NCBI GenBank assembly: GCA_036346375.1
Contig: JAYEVE010000738.1
Span: 25,017-89,016, forward strand
Direction: 5' to 3'
Length of the DNA: 64,000 nt
From: Guadua angustifolia
Lineage: Eukaryota > Streptophyta > Magnoliopsida > Poales > Poaceae
Both the position numbers and the translations under genes were made by a program. The notes under the pieces are model-generated. The model had not been told where the DNA came from. It made no database searches and saw only the letters and a list, made by a program, of their open reading frames with translations. Positions 24,856-37,265 of the stretch are shown here, one piece after another; the stretch's first letter is position 1; the number at the start of each line of letters is the position of its first letter.

Positions 24856-25643
24856 CCCCCTTGGGGGGCTTGGGGGCAGTGTTGTTGCTGTGTTTTGAGG
24901 TTGTGGGAGTGAAGTGCATGTGTTGCTCTTCCCCATTTGGTTCTTGAGCTAAGAGTGAGGCTAATTGCATTTGTTGCAATTAGGAAGTGGTTTGGGTACC
25001 TCTTGTGCATGTGTTGCACTTGAGGAGGCCTTGTGCATGTGTTGCACTTGGTGATCACCGAGGAGCGCATTTGTTGTGCCGGTGAGGTTCAAGCGGAGGA
25101 GCGGCTTGTTACTCTTGGAGGTTGCCGACTCCTAGGCGGCATAGGCGTCCAGGCGCGGAGCTCTCGAGGTGTGAGAAGCCCGGCAAGTTTGTGAAGGTTC
25201 GGGTTGAGCCTACGGCAAGCGTGAAAACCACGACTAGTGGAAAGAGGCGGTGCTCGAGCGGAGCCGGTCCGAGTGGTCGGGCTAGCCTCAACGTGGACTA
25301 GGGAGACCGCAAGTCTCCGAACACCACGGAAAAATATCGGTTGTCTCTTGTCTCATTTATATTCAAGCTCTTTACATTATTGAATATTTATCAATTGCTT
25401 GAATTAGAATTGCTAGTATTATTTAGTTGATCAATTTAGCAATTCTTGTGTAGAGACATAATTTAGATAGTGCACATAGTGAGCCTAGTTGATTTAGGCT
25501 TTAATTGTCAAAACCGATTTATCGCCTCGCATATATGTTTGATTAGGTTTTGACATAGGGTTGATTAGAGCGAATTGTTTAGTGAGCGATCGAATTTCTT
25601 AAAACGCCTATTCACCCCCTCTAGGCGCATCCTCGACCCTACA

Positions 25644-25657
25644 AGTGGTATCGAGCC
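25644..25657 (+). other. Primer binding site of the nested copia
   Basis: agtggtatcgagcc directly after the LTR's CTACA. It resembles the initiator-Met-tRNA site TGGTATCAGAGC with one base missing. Confidence 0.85.
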
Positions 25658-25698
25658 ACGGTCACTCTCATTTTAGGCTTAACCGCCTAGAGAGTAAA

Positions 25699-26948
25699 AG
25701 GATGGCGCTTAGCGGTTTAGTGCACTCTCACGATCCACTCATGCTAAACGAATCAAATTATGCTCAATGGAAATTATTTATGATCGATCATTTTAAATCC
25801 ATGAGCCCACAAATTTGGTGGATCGAGATGTCGGCATTTCTTCTCCACTAAATGAAATTGCTCCAACTAAAGGAGAGGAGAAATGTCTACATCTCGACGC
25901 TCAAGCTACTAATGCTTTATTTAGTGTTGTGAGCGAGAAATATTTAATCTCATATGCAACCTCTCAAGCGCCATGAAATGTGGATCAAACTTCAAGATAA
26001 ATTTGAATCATCCACAACAATTGAGGATTGCAATGAGGATGAGGAAGTGTCGGTTGATGATCATTCAACGTCTACATCAATTGATGAACCGACAACTCCG
26101 TCAACCTCAACCTCCGCTCAAGCGGACGGCGATTTTTCAATTCCATCAAAAATTCGTTGCTTTATGGCGAAAAGGTAAGAATGAGGTAAGTGATGATGAA
26201 GGTGAGCCCTCATATGATGATCTTATGAATTTATTAGAGGAGCTCAATGAATTTCTTGGAAAGGAGAAAAAGAAATACAAAGTTTTGAAGTTAGAACATG
26301 ATTCACTTCAAAATGAATATAATGTTCTAAAAGAAAATCATGAGAAAATCCTTTTCAAGGAATTCACTAAAGCTAGTATGGATATGGGCATTCAATGTAA
26401 TTTAGTTGATGAATTGCCTCACTCAATTCCTATCACAAACAATTCATCAAATAAATGCATATCCACTTCTAGCGATGATTTGCCTTGTAGCTCCAATTCA
26501 AATTCTATCGCTATTATTTCCTCTATGTCTTGTGAGGCTAACCTTGTAGAGGAAAACAATAAGCTCAAGGCTCAAGTCATTAAGTTGGAAAATGACTTGA
26601 AGAGATGCGTTAAAGGAAAAGCCCTCCTCGACGAAATCTTGAGCAAGCCAAGGGCGCCTCAAGACAAGCGAGGACTCGGCTACAACTCCAAGAGGGAGAA
26701 TAGCAAGACGAGGCACAACGCGCCACTCAAGACCATCAAGTGTTTTGCTTGCAACAAGAAGGGCCACTCGCCTCTATGTGCCCTAATCAAGTGGATAACA
26801 AGGCCACAACATCAACCATGAGGCAAACCGCGTTGAGCACAACAAGAAGGTCAAGAGAGGACCAAACGGCGAACGTGCTTCAATTGCGGAAAAGGGACAC
26901 TTTGTAAGGATTGTCCCAAAGGTATAACTCCTAAGCCTATTCGTAAAT
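25699..26948 (+). pseudogene. Copia-type gag (capsid-like, coiled coil, zinc knuckles), broken
   Basis: Starts MALSGLVHSHDPLML at 25702 with NESNYAQWKLFMIDHF, the gag opening of copia elements. The frame breaks after 25850 and resumes near 25955 (HEMWIKLQDKFESS). From about 26170 a long charged stretch follows: a predicted coiled coil (NEFLGKEKKKYKVLKLEHDS, NLVEENNKLKAQVIKLEND). The nucleocapsid knuckle IKCFACNKKGHSPLCA is at 26735-26785 and a damaged second knuckle (CFNCGKG) near 26875-26925. The protein would package element RNA. No downstream protease or RT is found. Confidence 0.85.
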
Positions 26949-29084
26949 GAAAATTATTTGCTTAGGAAGGACAAGAATGGCAATGTGTTTGCCAAGCTTG
27001 TCAAGTCCCCTATGCCCGCTAAAAATGATATTCATTTGCATAGGAAGAGTAATTCTAGAAATGTGTTTGCTCAAAATGCTAGATTTCCTAAGAATAAGAA
27101 AAATCATGATGATCATATGCTTAGAAAAATAATTATAGCAAAACATTTGCTAGAAATGCTAGATCCTCTAAGCCAATGTATAATTTCAATAATCACATGC
27201 TTAGAAGAGATCAAACTAGAAATAATTTTGCAAAGTATCATTGCCTCCTAAGCCAATTCATAAAAATGTCAATTATTTGCCTAGGAGGAATAATTCTCAC
27301 AAAACTATTTCTAGTAATGTTAGTCAATTTAAAAATGCTAAAATTAGGACCATTTGGGTTCCTAAATCAATTATGACTAACATTGTCGGACCCAACAAGG
27401 ATTGGGTACCAAAAACCGCATAAAAGAATTTTAGGCAATAAAGAGATGGATTGGACGCTTGCACATCAAGAGGAGAAGGATTACATTCGTCTACAAGTGG
27501 TGTCAAGCAAGAAAATTATCAAGTCCATCATGAGCCAATGCCATCTCGGGTAACAAGTATTTAAATTGATTATTATTTAAACTTATAGCCTTGTGTAGGT
27601 TATAATGCAATATTAATGAATATCAATTTAGATTACTTGTTATGGCCACTTGCTCTCGCCTCTTATCTATTCTCTTAATTGTAAATCTTGAGCAAGTTAT
27701 GTAGTGGCACATTTAGGGGGAGTGTTAATTCATATTCATGTGTACCACATCCCTACGTGTGCCCATATTAATATAAGTGCAAATATATATAATTTCAAAA
27801 TCAACCATTTAGCCAAAAACCAAAATTTTGTATACTATTAGTAAAATTGTGAAAAACTAGTTGAAAAGTGTATACAAATGCTTTCAAAAGGTTTTTCAAT
27901 GGTTTTGGCTTTACAAAAACTAATCTCAAAAGAAAACAAGTTTTTAGCCCAAAATCTAGTTACTAGTATCTTGATTTTGATTTAAACTTATAATTTTCAT
28001 AGAATTAAAAGTAAAAGGATTTTGAAAGTATTTCCAAAACAAAAATCCTAGAGTTGGTCATTCTTAACAAATTTTGTGTTCAAAAGATTTTCAAAAGACC
28101 AACCTATCAAAAGATATTTGATTTTGAAACTCGCCGAAAAACTATACTTGACCCGTAATGGTCATACTATTGCACTTAGTGAGTTTCACCATTTGGATCA
28201 ATTCTTGTGTAGAATTGTGATTCAAAATGGTATTTTAGACTCATACACATAATTCAAATCTCATATATCTTACCCCATGCTTCATTTGAATTTTTGTGTT
28301 GATTGAATTTGACTTGATTTCTATTGCTTCTTCAAATTGGACTATTTAGATCAAAAGTCAAAATTCATATTTAAAAGGCCCAAATTTGTAAAAAGCTTTG
28401 AAAAAGTATTCTATTATGTATTTCAAAGGATTTACAAGCTTCTAAAATGAAAACTATATGTTGAAATCGAATTTGGCTCAAAAACGATTTGATTTGAACC
28501 AAAAGGCCTATTTAGGCATATAGCTCAAATCATGACATTCGAGTTGGATTTCATCATAAATCTTGGCTAGAAACATTCTTGATACACCTATCTAAGCCAT
28601 GAAAGTCAAAATTGCATGAAATCCAAATTGAATTGCATTTTGAGGCTTTTTTGAAAATCAATTTCCTTTTATGCCTCAAAGCGAAATTGCCATATCTTTC
28701 AAAATAAAATTGTTTTTAAGAAAATTCTTTTTGAAATACCTTCTAATTAGTCCAAAGTTCATTTCCTCAAAATTTCATAATTTTGGATTTCGTTTGAGCT
28801 TTTTTTTGACAAAATTTGCAAAAATTTGAAGTCCCAAACTGTCGGGGCTTGGTCCAACCGCCTCTGCGGTTGCACCGCCTTAGGGCGGTTGGACGGACTC
28901 AACCGTTGGACCGGCTGTGGCATGGTCGATTCTGATTTTTCAGAATTTTCTCGAGGTTTGCTTTGGGATATCTTTTGATTGGAACTTCCTTTTTCAAAAA
29001 TTCTTTTTGCAATAGCTTCTTATGATCCCAAAGTTTATTTGTGCAAAATTTAAAAAATTCTAAAATTTATTTGATCAAGTTTTC
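26949..29084 (+). other. Gag tail remnant, then AT-rich interior without pol
   Basis: To about 27423, scraps of an Asn/Lys-rich tail repeat a theme around NNHMLRR and end VGPNKDWVPKTA, a phrase that normally precedes the protease in SIRE-like copia elements. From 27424 to 29084 there is no domain and no long frame. A palindromic GC patch (ggttgcacc, ggtccaacc) lies at 28850-28915. Confidence 0.7.
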
Positions 29085-30210
29085 AAGTGGTATCAGTTAT
29101 GAGCACTTTAATTATTTTAAAGAGTGTTTTTCACTTGATCTTTTGAAAAGACAAAACTTGTGCAATTCAAATGCAAATAACTCCATGATTCATTCATTAA
29201 ACATCTTGGGGAGTTTATTCATTGCAAGTTTTGGGCACTTTAATGCTTCCAAGTGAGATCATGTCTTTATTGTGCTCTGATACTAAATCTTTGAGATTTT
29301 ATCGATTCTTCTTGAGCTTTTGTACCCGTAAGTATATTGCTTTGATTATATTGCTCTGATACCCATCGGTATTATCGATAATTCTTTCAAGTGGTATTAA
29401 TTCTTCGTGAGTTGATCCTAAGTGGTATCAAATTGAGCATTTATTCATCCATATGCTTACAAGTGGTATAATTGAGATTCTGTTCTACAAGTGGTATCAT
29501 TGAGGTCATTGCTCATTCCTTCTAGTGATATCCTTGGTTAAATAAATCTTTTTAAGTGGTATCATTGAATTCATTTATTTCCTACAAGTGGTATTTCATT
29601 GCCTCTTTGTAGCATTATTCCGATACCCACATTCTTGAGTAAGAGTTTCCTCTCAAACTAACATTGTAAGTTCAATCGCTTAAGATTTCTCTGTATGAGA
29701 GTCTTTATGTGTTGAAATACATAAAAGAGGAAAATCTCCTGTTGAGCATTGTTCTTCATGAAAATTTGGAAATGCTCATTTCTTTTGGATTTTCAAGCTA
29801 TGCCCTTGAGATAGAATTAAAGTGATATCTATTTGCTCAAGTGGTATCTATTTCTTTGGGTTCCTCGTTTTCCCCGATTAGGCAAGTATTGGATTCTTTA
29901 AAAGAATCATATTAAAAATTGCAAAGCCTAATAAAATGAGGAGTGATTTATTTGAATGTGTTTCAAATAAACCGTGCGATACCCTTCTTTGCTTTTCATG
30001 CTTATTTGTTTTTACAAGTGGTATCCATATTTTAATGCAAATCTTTACAAGTGGTATCCATAATTGCAAGCGCTTATTTCTTCCTTCAAAGTGGTATCCA
30101 AAATCCCGAATATGGTCTCTTTTCGAGTTTTCTTCTTTGGTATCAGCCATATTTCAAATAAAACGAGTCTTCATTTGGGATTTTATTGCTTATCTCCTTC
30201 ATATGGTATC
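29085..30210 (+). repeat. Array of AAGTGGTATC motifs in the copia interior
   Basis: aagtggtat(c/t) occurs at about 29085, 29389, 29420, 29461 (tata), 29489, 29554, 29586, 29839, 30016, 30049 and 30089, with weaker forms at 29820, 30136 and 30201. Several are preceded by (c)tac, reproducing the LTR/primer-site junction ctacaagtggtatc at 25640. The reverse form gctctgatac is at 29275 and 29353. Confidence 0.85.
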
Positions 30211-30558
30211 TAAAATCTAATTCAACGCCAAGGTCATTAGTATCCTTTTAAATTCTTGTATGACCTTCATTAGATATGACCCCTAAAATAAATTGTTAAA
30301 TGCCAAAAAGGGGAAGAATAATTAATTTATCAAAAGGGGGAGAATGTTTTCCAAGTAAATTTTATTGTTTTCCATTTTTGGTGCTTGATGCCAAAAGGGG
30401 GAGAATTAGGAAGCTTAATGTCATTAGGTTTAAAAAGTAAGATTAATATGATTAAGGGGGAGAATTAATATGCATATGTGTTCAATTAGCTTAAATTCTC
30501 TCATTATGTTAGTTTTAACCCAAATGTGCTCATTAAGCTTGGATTTGTCATTAATCAC

Positions 30559-30573
30559 CAAAAAGGGGGAGAT
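30559..30573 (+). other. Polypurine tract of the nested copia
   Basis: caaaaagggggagat directly before TGTAAGTTC. Similar aaaagggggagaa runs recur just upstream (about 30308, 30337, 30395, 30456). Confidence 0.85.
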
Positions 30574-33500
30574 TGTAAGTTCAACCTTCATTAGTTATGG
30601 TTTTGGTGTTAATGACAAATCTAATTATGCGTTAATGACAAATCTAATATTGAGTTAATCCCTAATGCGATATGGTTATTAATGACAATTCTTATATCGA
30701 GACTAACATGGTTGTTTAGAATATCTTTGATTAGTCTCATCGCATTGAAAAATGGAAAACCCAAGGTATGTTTGCATATTCATCTTAATATTAGTTGCAT
30801 ACTTTGGAGTCAAGTTAAAATATGAATGTCCCCGTTATATTAACCACAAAACGTGCATCATGTTCCCAATCCATATATTACATGGATGCACACACTTAGG
30901 GGGAGTTCATGATTTAACTTGATAGTTTCGTTGTATTGATCGAGTCTTTATTGATACACATAAGGATCAAGACAAAGAAACTAAATCATTGAGTATATAT
31001 TTAAATTGCCTAGTTATAAGTATACTCATGGTAATATAGGATATACTCCAATATGATTAAAGTGAATATGTGCATATTATCTCTAAGTCAATCATATTTA
31101 TGCACATATACATGTGGGGTGTATTCTATAGTTGATGATTTAGAGTAATGATCATTTCCATACAATTTACATATAATGGATCATTACTTCTCATCAACAT
31201 GAGTATATGAAAACTTGTGTAGTTAATATATACTCATATCAATTTAAATGATAATTTAAATTGAGTTCATTCGTCTTATTAATCATTAAAGAACACTTCA
31301 TCATGTGTTGATGGTGCTCCGTGATTAATTGAGGACAATGAATAGTTCTTAAGTATAATTACGCATGTGTTGCATTATTATACTTAAGACACATTTACAA
31401 TCATTTCAATTGGTTTAGGTTGTGCTCAATTGATCTAAAGGCATCCATTATGTGTTAATGGAGTGCAAGAGATAATTGAGACAACCATGCATCTTGGACT
31501 AACAAGTTTCTTGAGTTATGTTTGAGTTAGGTCCAAAGATGAATGAGATGATGAAAACGGACAAGGACGGCATCATGAGTCGATGGGCGCCAAGAGTGGA
31601 TCCCAAGAGGAGTCGAGTGATGATCCCGGGAGAAATCAAGTGTCAATCATAAAGACCCCAAAGGATTGCTTGTCATGCGGCGAAGGTATAATTAGATAGG
31701 CTAAGGACTTTTGTAGTCTTTGAGTCTAAGGTTTTATCGCCGTGCTATTAAGAGGGTCGCTCTCTAGCTTGAGCTTCATCATGTGTTGGTGATCTCATTC
31801 TGCGCTCACTCGAGCTCAAACCATTTGGATTTGGTTTTTGCATGAGGGTTAACCATTTGGCATGTGTTGTAATGGGTTAAACTTATGCTTGGTTGTATTT
31901 GGTTTTCAGATTATGCTTTGATTTGCATGTGTTGCAAATAGGATAAGCTAGTAGCGTTGGCTTTTTGCGTGGAGTTCACTTTTGCATGTGTTGCATTAGT
32001 TGAAGCTTCACGCTTTGGTTCAAACAAATCTTTATAAAACCTTGGCGTTGCTTGGAGCTAAGTTTTGCATGTGTTGCAAAAGGAGAGAGCTCAAGCACGA
32101 TTTGGTGTTTATGTGTTTGTATGGAGCTAGAGGCTTGCATGTGTTGCAGTAAAGAGCTCATACTGTTGATTTGGTTTTGATGTGGAGTTGAGTTTTGGTG
32201 TTGCATGGAACTAGAGAATTGCATGTGTTGCAATTAGAGAGTTCATGCATCGTGAATTGATGTTGCTTGGAGCTAGACTTTGCATGTGTTGCAAAGAGTA
32301 GTGCTCAAGCATGAAATGTGTTTATTATGTTATTTGCAAGTTCACAGCGAATAAACCGAGGTTTATGAGTCCGAATTCGAGAGCATGTGAGTGGGGCTTG
32401 CAACGGGTGTTGGCAAGTTGACCGGTCTTGTGTTGACCTTCACATGGCTAGGGGATTAATCTCATAAACTCGAGTTTGATTTGCTTAATACGTTTTGCAA
32501 ATAGTTCTTTAGTTGATTGCTAAATGTGTTTCGCAATTTGGGTTGAATTCTTTGAGCTTGGGCTAAATTGGTGCAAATGTGTTTTGCACGGTGTATGATC
32601 ATGTGTTGATCATCTTGAGGCTCAAAGAATTGCATTTGGATCTTCGGAGAAAAAGTTTGTGAAAAATCCATAATTGTGCGGTGTGACCAATCTTTGAGTG
32701 GTGCAACCAATTGTCATGTGGTGCAACCGCCATGGTGTGCTAACCCTAATTGTGGTGCAACCAACCCTCAAAGTGTCCAACCAACCATGGTGTGGCTAAC
32801 CCTAATTGTGGTGTGACCAATTGTTGAGCGGTGTGACCAATCGTCATGTGGTGTGACCAATTGTCGTGAGGTGCAACCGACCTTAGGGTTTCAGCAGTGT
32901 ATTTTCCATGGCTTTTTTTTGGTGCGCTTATGCGGAGTTGAGCGGTGCCACCGGAGCCTTCCGGTCGGACCGGCCATGGTGTGATTTTTTCTCCGCGTGT
33001 GCCTCGGCTGAAGTAGGCGTGCGGCCGGGTTGGTGCAACCGGCGTGTGAAGGGCGGTGTGACCGCCCCGTGCGATCACACCGGCCGAGGTTTGACCGGGT
33101 TTTCGGTTTGTGTTTTCCAATGGGCGGTGCGAGTGGTGGCGGGGCGGTGCGACCGCCCGGTCCGTCCGACGGCCGCGGTGCCACCGCCCCGCGGCGTACA
33201 TGTTTTCCAGAGAGGGCATTTGCGGTTGCGTTTTGGTTTTTGTCTGGCGTTAGGCTGGCGGTCGGACGGAGGAGAGGCGGTTGGATTCGCCAGCGGCGCA
33301 TCAGAGGTCAGGCGGTCCAACCGGCCATTATAACGGCCGTTTTTCCACCGCTGGTCGTGGAGGTCCGGCCGGACGGATGAGGTCCCGGTCGGACCGTGTT
33401 TTCATTGATTTTGGAATCTTGCCCCAACGGCTAGTTTCTTTGGTGGAGGCTATAAATACCCCCTTGGGGGCTTAAAGCGATGTTGTTGCTGTGTTTTGAG

Positions 33501-34252
33501 GTTGTGGGAGTGAAGTGCATGTGTTGCTCTTCCCCATTTGGTTCTTGAGCTAAGAGTGAGGCTAATTGCATTTGTTGCAATTAGGAAGTGGTTTAGGTAC
33601 CTCTTGTGCATGTGTTGCACTTGAGGAGGCCTTGTGCATGTGTTGCACTTGGTGATCACCGAGGAGCGCATTTGTTGTGCCCGGTGAGGTTCAAGCGGAG
33701 GAGCGGCTTGTTACTCTTGGAGGTTGCCGACTCCTAGACGGCATAGGCAGTCGTCTTGGGGAGCCTCGAGGTGTGAGAAGCCCGGCAAGTTTGTGAAGGT
33801 TCGGGTTGAGCCTACGCCAAGCGTGAAAACCACGACTAGTGGAAAGAGGCGGGTGCTCGAGCGGGAGCCGGTCCGAGTGGTCGGGCTAGCCTCAACGTGG
33901 ACTAGGGAGACCTGCAAGTCTCCTAACACCACGAAAAAATATCGGTTGTCTCTTGTCTCATTTATATTCAAGCTCTTTACATTATTGAATATTTATCAAT
34001 TGCTTGAATTAGAATTGCTAGTATTATTTAGTTGATCAATTTAGCAATTCTTGTGTAGAGACATAATTTAGATAGTGCACATAGTGAGCCTAGTTAATTT
34101 AGGCTTTAATTGTCAAAATCGATTTATCGCTTCCGCATATATGTTTGATTAGGTTTTGACATAGGGGTTGATTAGAGCGAATTGTTTAGTGAGCGATCGA
34201 ATTTCTTAAAACGCCTATTCACCCCCCCTCTAGGCGCATCCTCGACCCTACA
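30574..34252 (+). repeat. Right LTR of the nested copia-like element
   Basis: 3,679 bp, matching 21957-25643 end to end. Many differences are one-base changes in run length (for example cccc at 22043 against ccc at 30660; ggg near 22497 against gggg near 31115). Ends CGACCCTACA directly before ccaac. Confidence 0.93.
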
Positions 34253-34257
34253 CCAAC
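34253..34257 (+). repeat. Right target duplication (ccaac) of the nested copia
   Basis: Matches 21952-21956; the gypsy coding frame resumes here. Confidence 0.93.
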
Positions 34258-35012
34258 GCCTGCGCCGCTTCGACGAAGAAAAGCGCAGGCTCATAGGGGA
34301 GGAGGTCGCCAAACTTTTGGAAGCAGGATTCATAAAAGAGGTACGCCACCCCGAGTGGCTTGCCAACCCTGTCCTTGTAAAAAAGAAATCCGGGCAATGG
34401 AGGATGTGTGTTAATTACACTAACCTGAATAAGGCATGTCCCAAGGACCATTTTCCTTTGCCCCGGATCGACCAGGTCGTCGATTCCACTGCTGGGTGTG
34501 AATCGCTCTCCTTCCTGGACGCCTATTCAGGCTATCACCAGATTCCGATGAAAGAGTCCGACCAGCTCGCGACTTCTTTTATCACTCCCTTCGGCTCGTT
34601 TTGTTACGTGACGATGCCCTTTGGTCTGAAAAATGCGGGTGCTACGTACCAACGGTGTATGTACACCTGTTTCGACGACCAAATCGGCCGTAACATCGAG
34701 GTCTATGTGGACGACATCGTCGTCAAAACCGGAAAGGCCGGCGACCTCGTCGCCGACCTCGAAGAAACTTTTGCGAACCTCCGACGGTTTCGCATAAAAC
34801 TTAACCCCGAAAAGTGCGTCTTCGGGGTCCCCAAGGGGAAGCTTCTCGGTTTCATCATATTCGAGCGCGGCATCGAAGCTAACCCGGTAAAGATCTCAGC
34901 AATCATGAAGATGGGCCCGGTAGCCGACCTAAAGGGTGTCCAAAAGCTAACGGGATGCCTCGCAGCTTTGAGCCGCTTTCGTCTCGCCTCGGAGCGCGGA
35001 TGCCGCCTATAA
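34253..35012 (+). pseudogene. Tat-type gypsy reverse transcriptase
   Basis: Continuation of pol after the nested insertion. The reading frame is open from 34258 to 35010: RLRRFDEEKRRLIGEEVAK, HPEWLANPVLVKKKSGQWR, the palm motif LSFLDAYSGYHQI, PFGLKNAGATYQR, the catalytic YVDDIVV (about 34706-34726), KLNPEKCVFGVPKGKLLGF and LTGCLAALSRF. All core RT motifs are intact. The frame then shifts just before RNase H. It copies element RNA into cDNA in virus-like particles. Because it is split from gag-protease by 12.3 kb and frameshifted downstream, it cannot now make a polyprotein. Confidence 0.92.
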
Positions 35013-37265
35013 ATTGCTCAGAAATCCGACCACTTCGCTGGACGCAAGAAGCTCAGAAGCCCTTGACCGACTAAAGGCCTTCGACATCGCCGGCCCCGAC
35101 CGCGCCCGCCATGCGAGCTCGCTCTTCTACATTGCCGCCACGACCAGTCGTGAGCGCGCACTCGTCGTCGAAGGGCGGAAGAAGGCGCGCCCTCAAGGTA
35201 CAACGACGGTTTACTTCATCGCTGAAGTACTCTCGAGTCCAAAGCCCGCTATCCGCAAGTGCGGTTACTCACGTGGTGCTAATCGCGAAGAGGAACCGAT
35301 CCACTACTGCCAAGACCCGCTCTCGTCAGAACTTCCTCGCCGCTGGCGAGATCATCCGCAACCACGACGCCGGAAGGATAGCCAAGTGGGCACTTGAGCT
35401 CAACGGCCACGACATTTCGTTCGTCCCCAGGACGGCGATCAAGTCGCAAGCCCTTGCCGACTTCGTCGCTGAGTGGACCGAAGCCCAGGCGCCCCCGGTG
35501 CTTGAAGACCCCGAGTACTGGACGATGTACTTTGACGGATCCTACACGAGGAACGGAGCAGGCGCTGGGATCGTTATCGTTTCCCCACTCGGCAACAAAC
35601 TCCAGTACGCCGTCCGGTTGCTCTTCGACGCTACAAACAACGTCGCCGAATACGAAGCCCTCATCAACGGTCTCCGGATCGCCGCCGACCTCGGCGTGCG
35701 CCGGCTTTATGTGTACGGCGACTCCAAGCTGGTGGTTGACCAGGTCATGAAGACCTCAGAGCCTCGAGACCCCCGCATGGCGGCCTATTGCCGCGAGGTG
35801 CGAAAGCTTGAAGAAAAGTTCAAGGGGTTCGAGCTCCACCACGCCATCGACGCGTTAATCGGCGAGGCCGACCACCTTGCCAACCTCGCTTCAAGAAGGG
35901 ACCGGTTCCCACCGGATCTTTGTCCACGACCTCCACCACCGCCTATCCGACCGACGGCTGGCCCGTGCAGCGGCCGACTACGGCCCGGCCGAGCCACCGC
36001 TATTCGCCGCCCACGGCGCCGTCCAGTCGACGGAGACGTGCTGATGGCCGAGCCCGACTGGAGGAAGCCCTTCGTTGAGCGCTTAACGAACGGGTCGCTC
36101 CCCCCAGACCCGACCGAGGCCCGACGCCTCGCTCGGCGAGCGAAGTCTTTTGTCCTGATCGGCGAAGACCTGTACAAGAGGAGTCCCTCCGGGGTCCTCC
36201 AGAAATGCGTCCTGGCCGACCAGGGCAAGGAGCTGCTGCTCGATATCCATGGCGGGGTGTGCGGCCATCATGCAAAGACCGCGTCCTCGTGGGTAAAGCT
36301 TTCCGTCAAGGTTTCTACTCGCCGACCGCCGTGGCTGATGCCGAGCAAATTGTTCACACCTGCGAACGGTGCCAATTCTTTGCCCGACAGACACACCTTC
36401 CAGCCCAAGCCCTCCATACGATCCCCATCACGCGGGCCGCTTATGTCCGGGACTCGACCGCTCGCCTTTCGTAAAGGCGCCGGGGCCTTACTCACCTCTT
36501 TTGTCGCGGTGGATAAATTTACTAAGTGGATAGAGGCAAAGCCGTGTCGCCTCCATCCATCACGCCTCGCGTAGCGCCGACTTCTTCCGCGCATCGCTTC
36601 ATCGGTTCGAGGTCCCGAACTCCATCATCACCGATAACCGACGCAGCTTTACGGGAAGGAATTTCTCGAGTTCTCGCGACGACTTCAACATTCGCTACGA
36701 TCGGCTACGGTGGCCCACCAGCACCAACGGCCAGCCGAGAGGCGAACGGCATGATCCTCCAGGCTCAAGCCGAATCTTCAATCGCTTGAAGAAGTTCTGC
36801 GGACGATGGGCGCCGAAGCCGCCTCCGCCCTTTGGAGTCTTCGACCACACCGACTTGGCCGACCGGGTTTACGCCGTTCTTCCCGGTATTCGGCGCCGAA
36901 GCAGTCCTACCGACCGACCTGGAGTACGGCGCTCCAAGGCTGCAAACCTTCGACAAAGCTCGGGGCTCGACTCAAGAATAAGACGCCGTCGACCAGCTCG
37001 ACGAGGTGCGCGATGTCGCCGTCCTCCGATCGGCCAATATCAAGAACGCTGCGACGATATCGAGTCGCAGATCATGCCGAGCCTTCAACGAGGCGACTTG
37101 GTCCCACGCCAAGTCCAAATCCAACGTTAGCGAGCACAAGCTTTCGTCCCGTGGGAAGGCCCTTCACCATTGTGGAGGTAATCCGCCCGAACCTACCGAC
37201 TCAAAGACGCTGATGGCAACGTTGTTTCAAATGCTTGAATATCGAAAAACTCAGCGATTTTTCCA
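35013..37265 (+). pseudogene. Tat-type RNase H, archaeal-type RNase H and integrase (frameshifted)
   Basis: A first RNase H remnant (SLFYIAATTSRERALVV, VYFIAEVL) is at 35010-35300. From about 35340 a long frame reads KWALELNGHDISFVPRTAI, then the second, archaeal-type RNase H: MYFDGSYTRNGAGAGIVI, NNVAEYEALINGLRIAADL, YGDSKLVVDQV, GEADHLANLAS, carrying the D-E-D-D residues. Integrase follows: CGHHA and CERCQFFARQ (zinc part, to ~36410), FVAVDKFTKWIEAKP (36500-36545), IITDN (about 36625), NGQ then RANGMIL with one base lost, and GRPFTIVEVIRPN near 37160. Several one-base losses break the frame. It cannot act. Confidence 0.9.

Larger units (their letters stand above)
21957..25643 (+). repeat. 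Left LTR of the nested copia-like element
   Basis: 3,687 bp, TG...CA. It contains a cluster of tgcatgtgttgca units (23309-23675), a 20-bp-phased array of GGTNNNACC (24061-24259), two telo-box-like aaccctaa words, a TATA box (24848), and further tgcatgtgttgca copies (24916, 25005, 25034). The short frames inside have no domains and are not genes. Confidence 0.93.
21957..34252 (+). mobile_element. Copia-like, gag-only (non-autonomous) LTR element, 12.3 kb
   Basis: Two nearly identical LTRs of ~3.68 kb (TGTAAGTTCAACC...CGACCCTACA), an initiator-tRNA-type primer site, a decayed gag with coiled coil and zinc knuckles, no protease, RT or integrase, then a long AT-rich region, a PPT and the 3' LTR. 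It was probably copied in trans by an autonomous relative. It sits inside the RT-coding part of the Tat-type element with a perfect 5-bp duplication. This LTR pair is more alike than those of the surrounding elements, fitting the youngest insertion. Confidence 0.93.
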
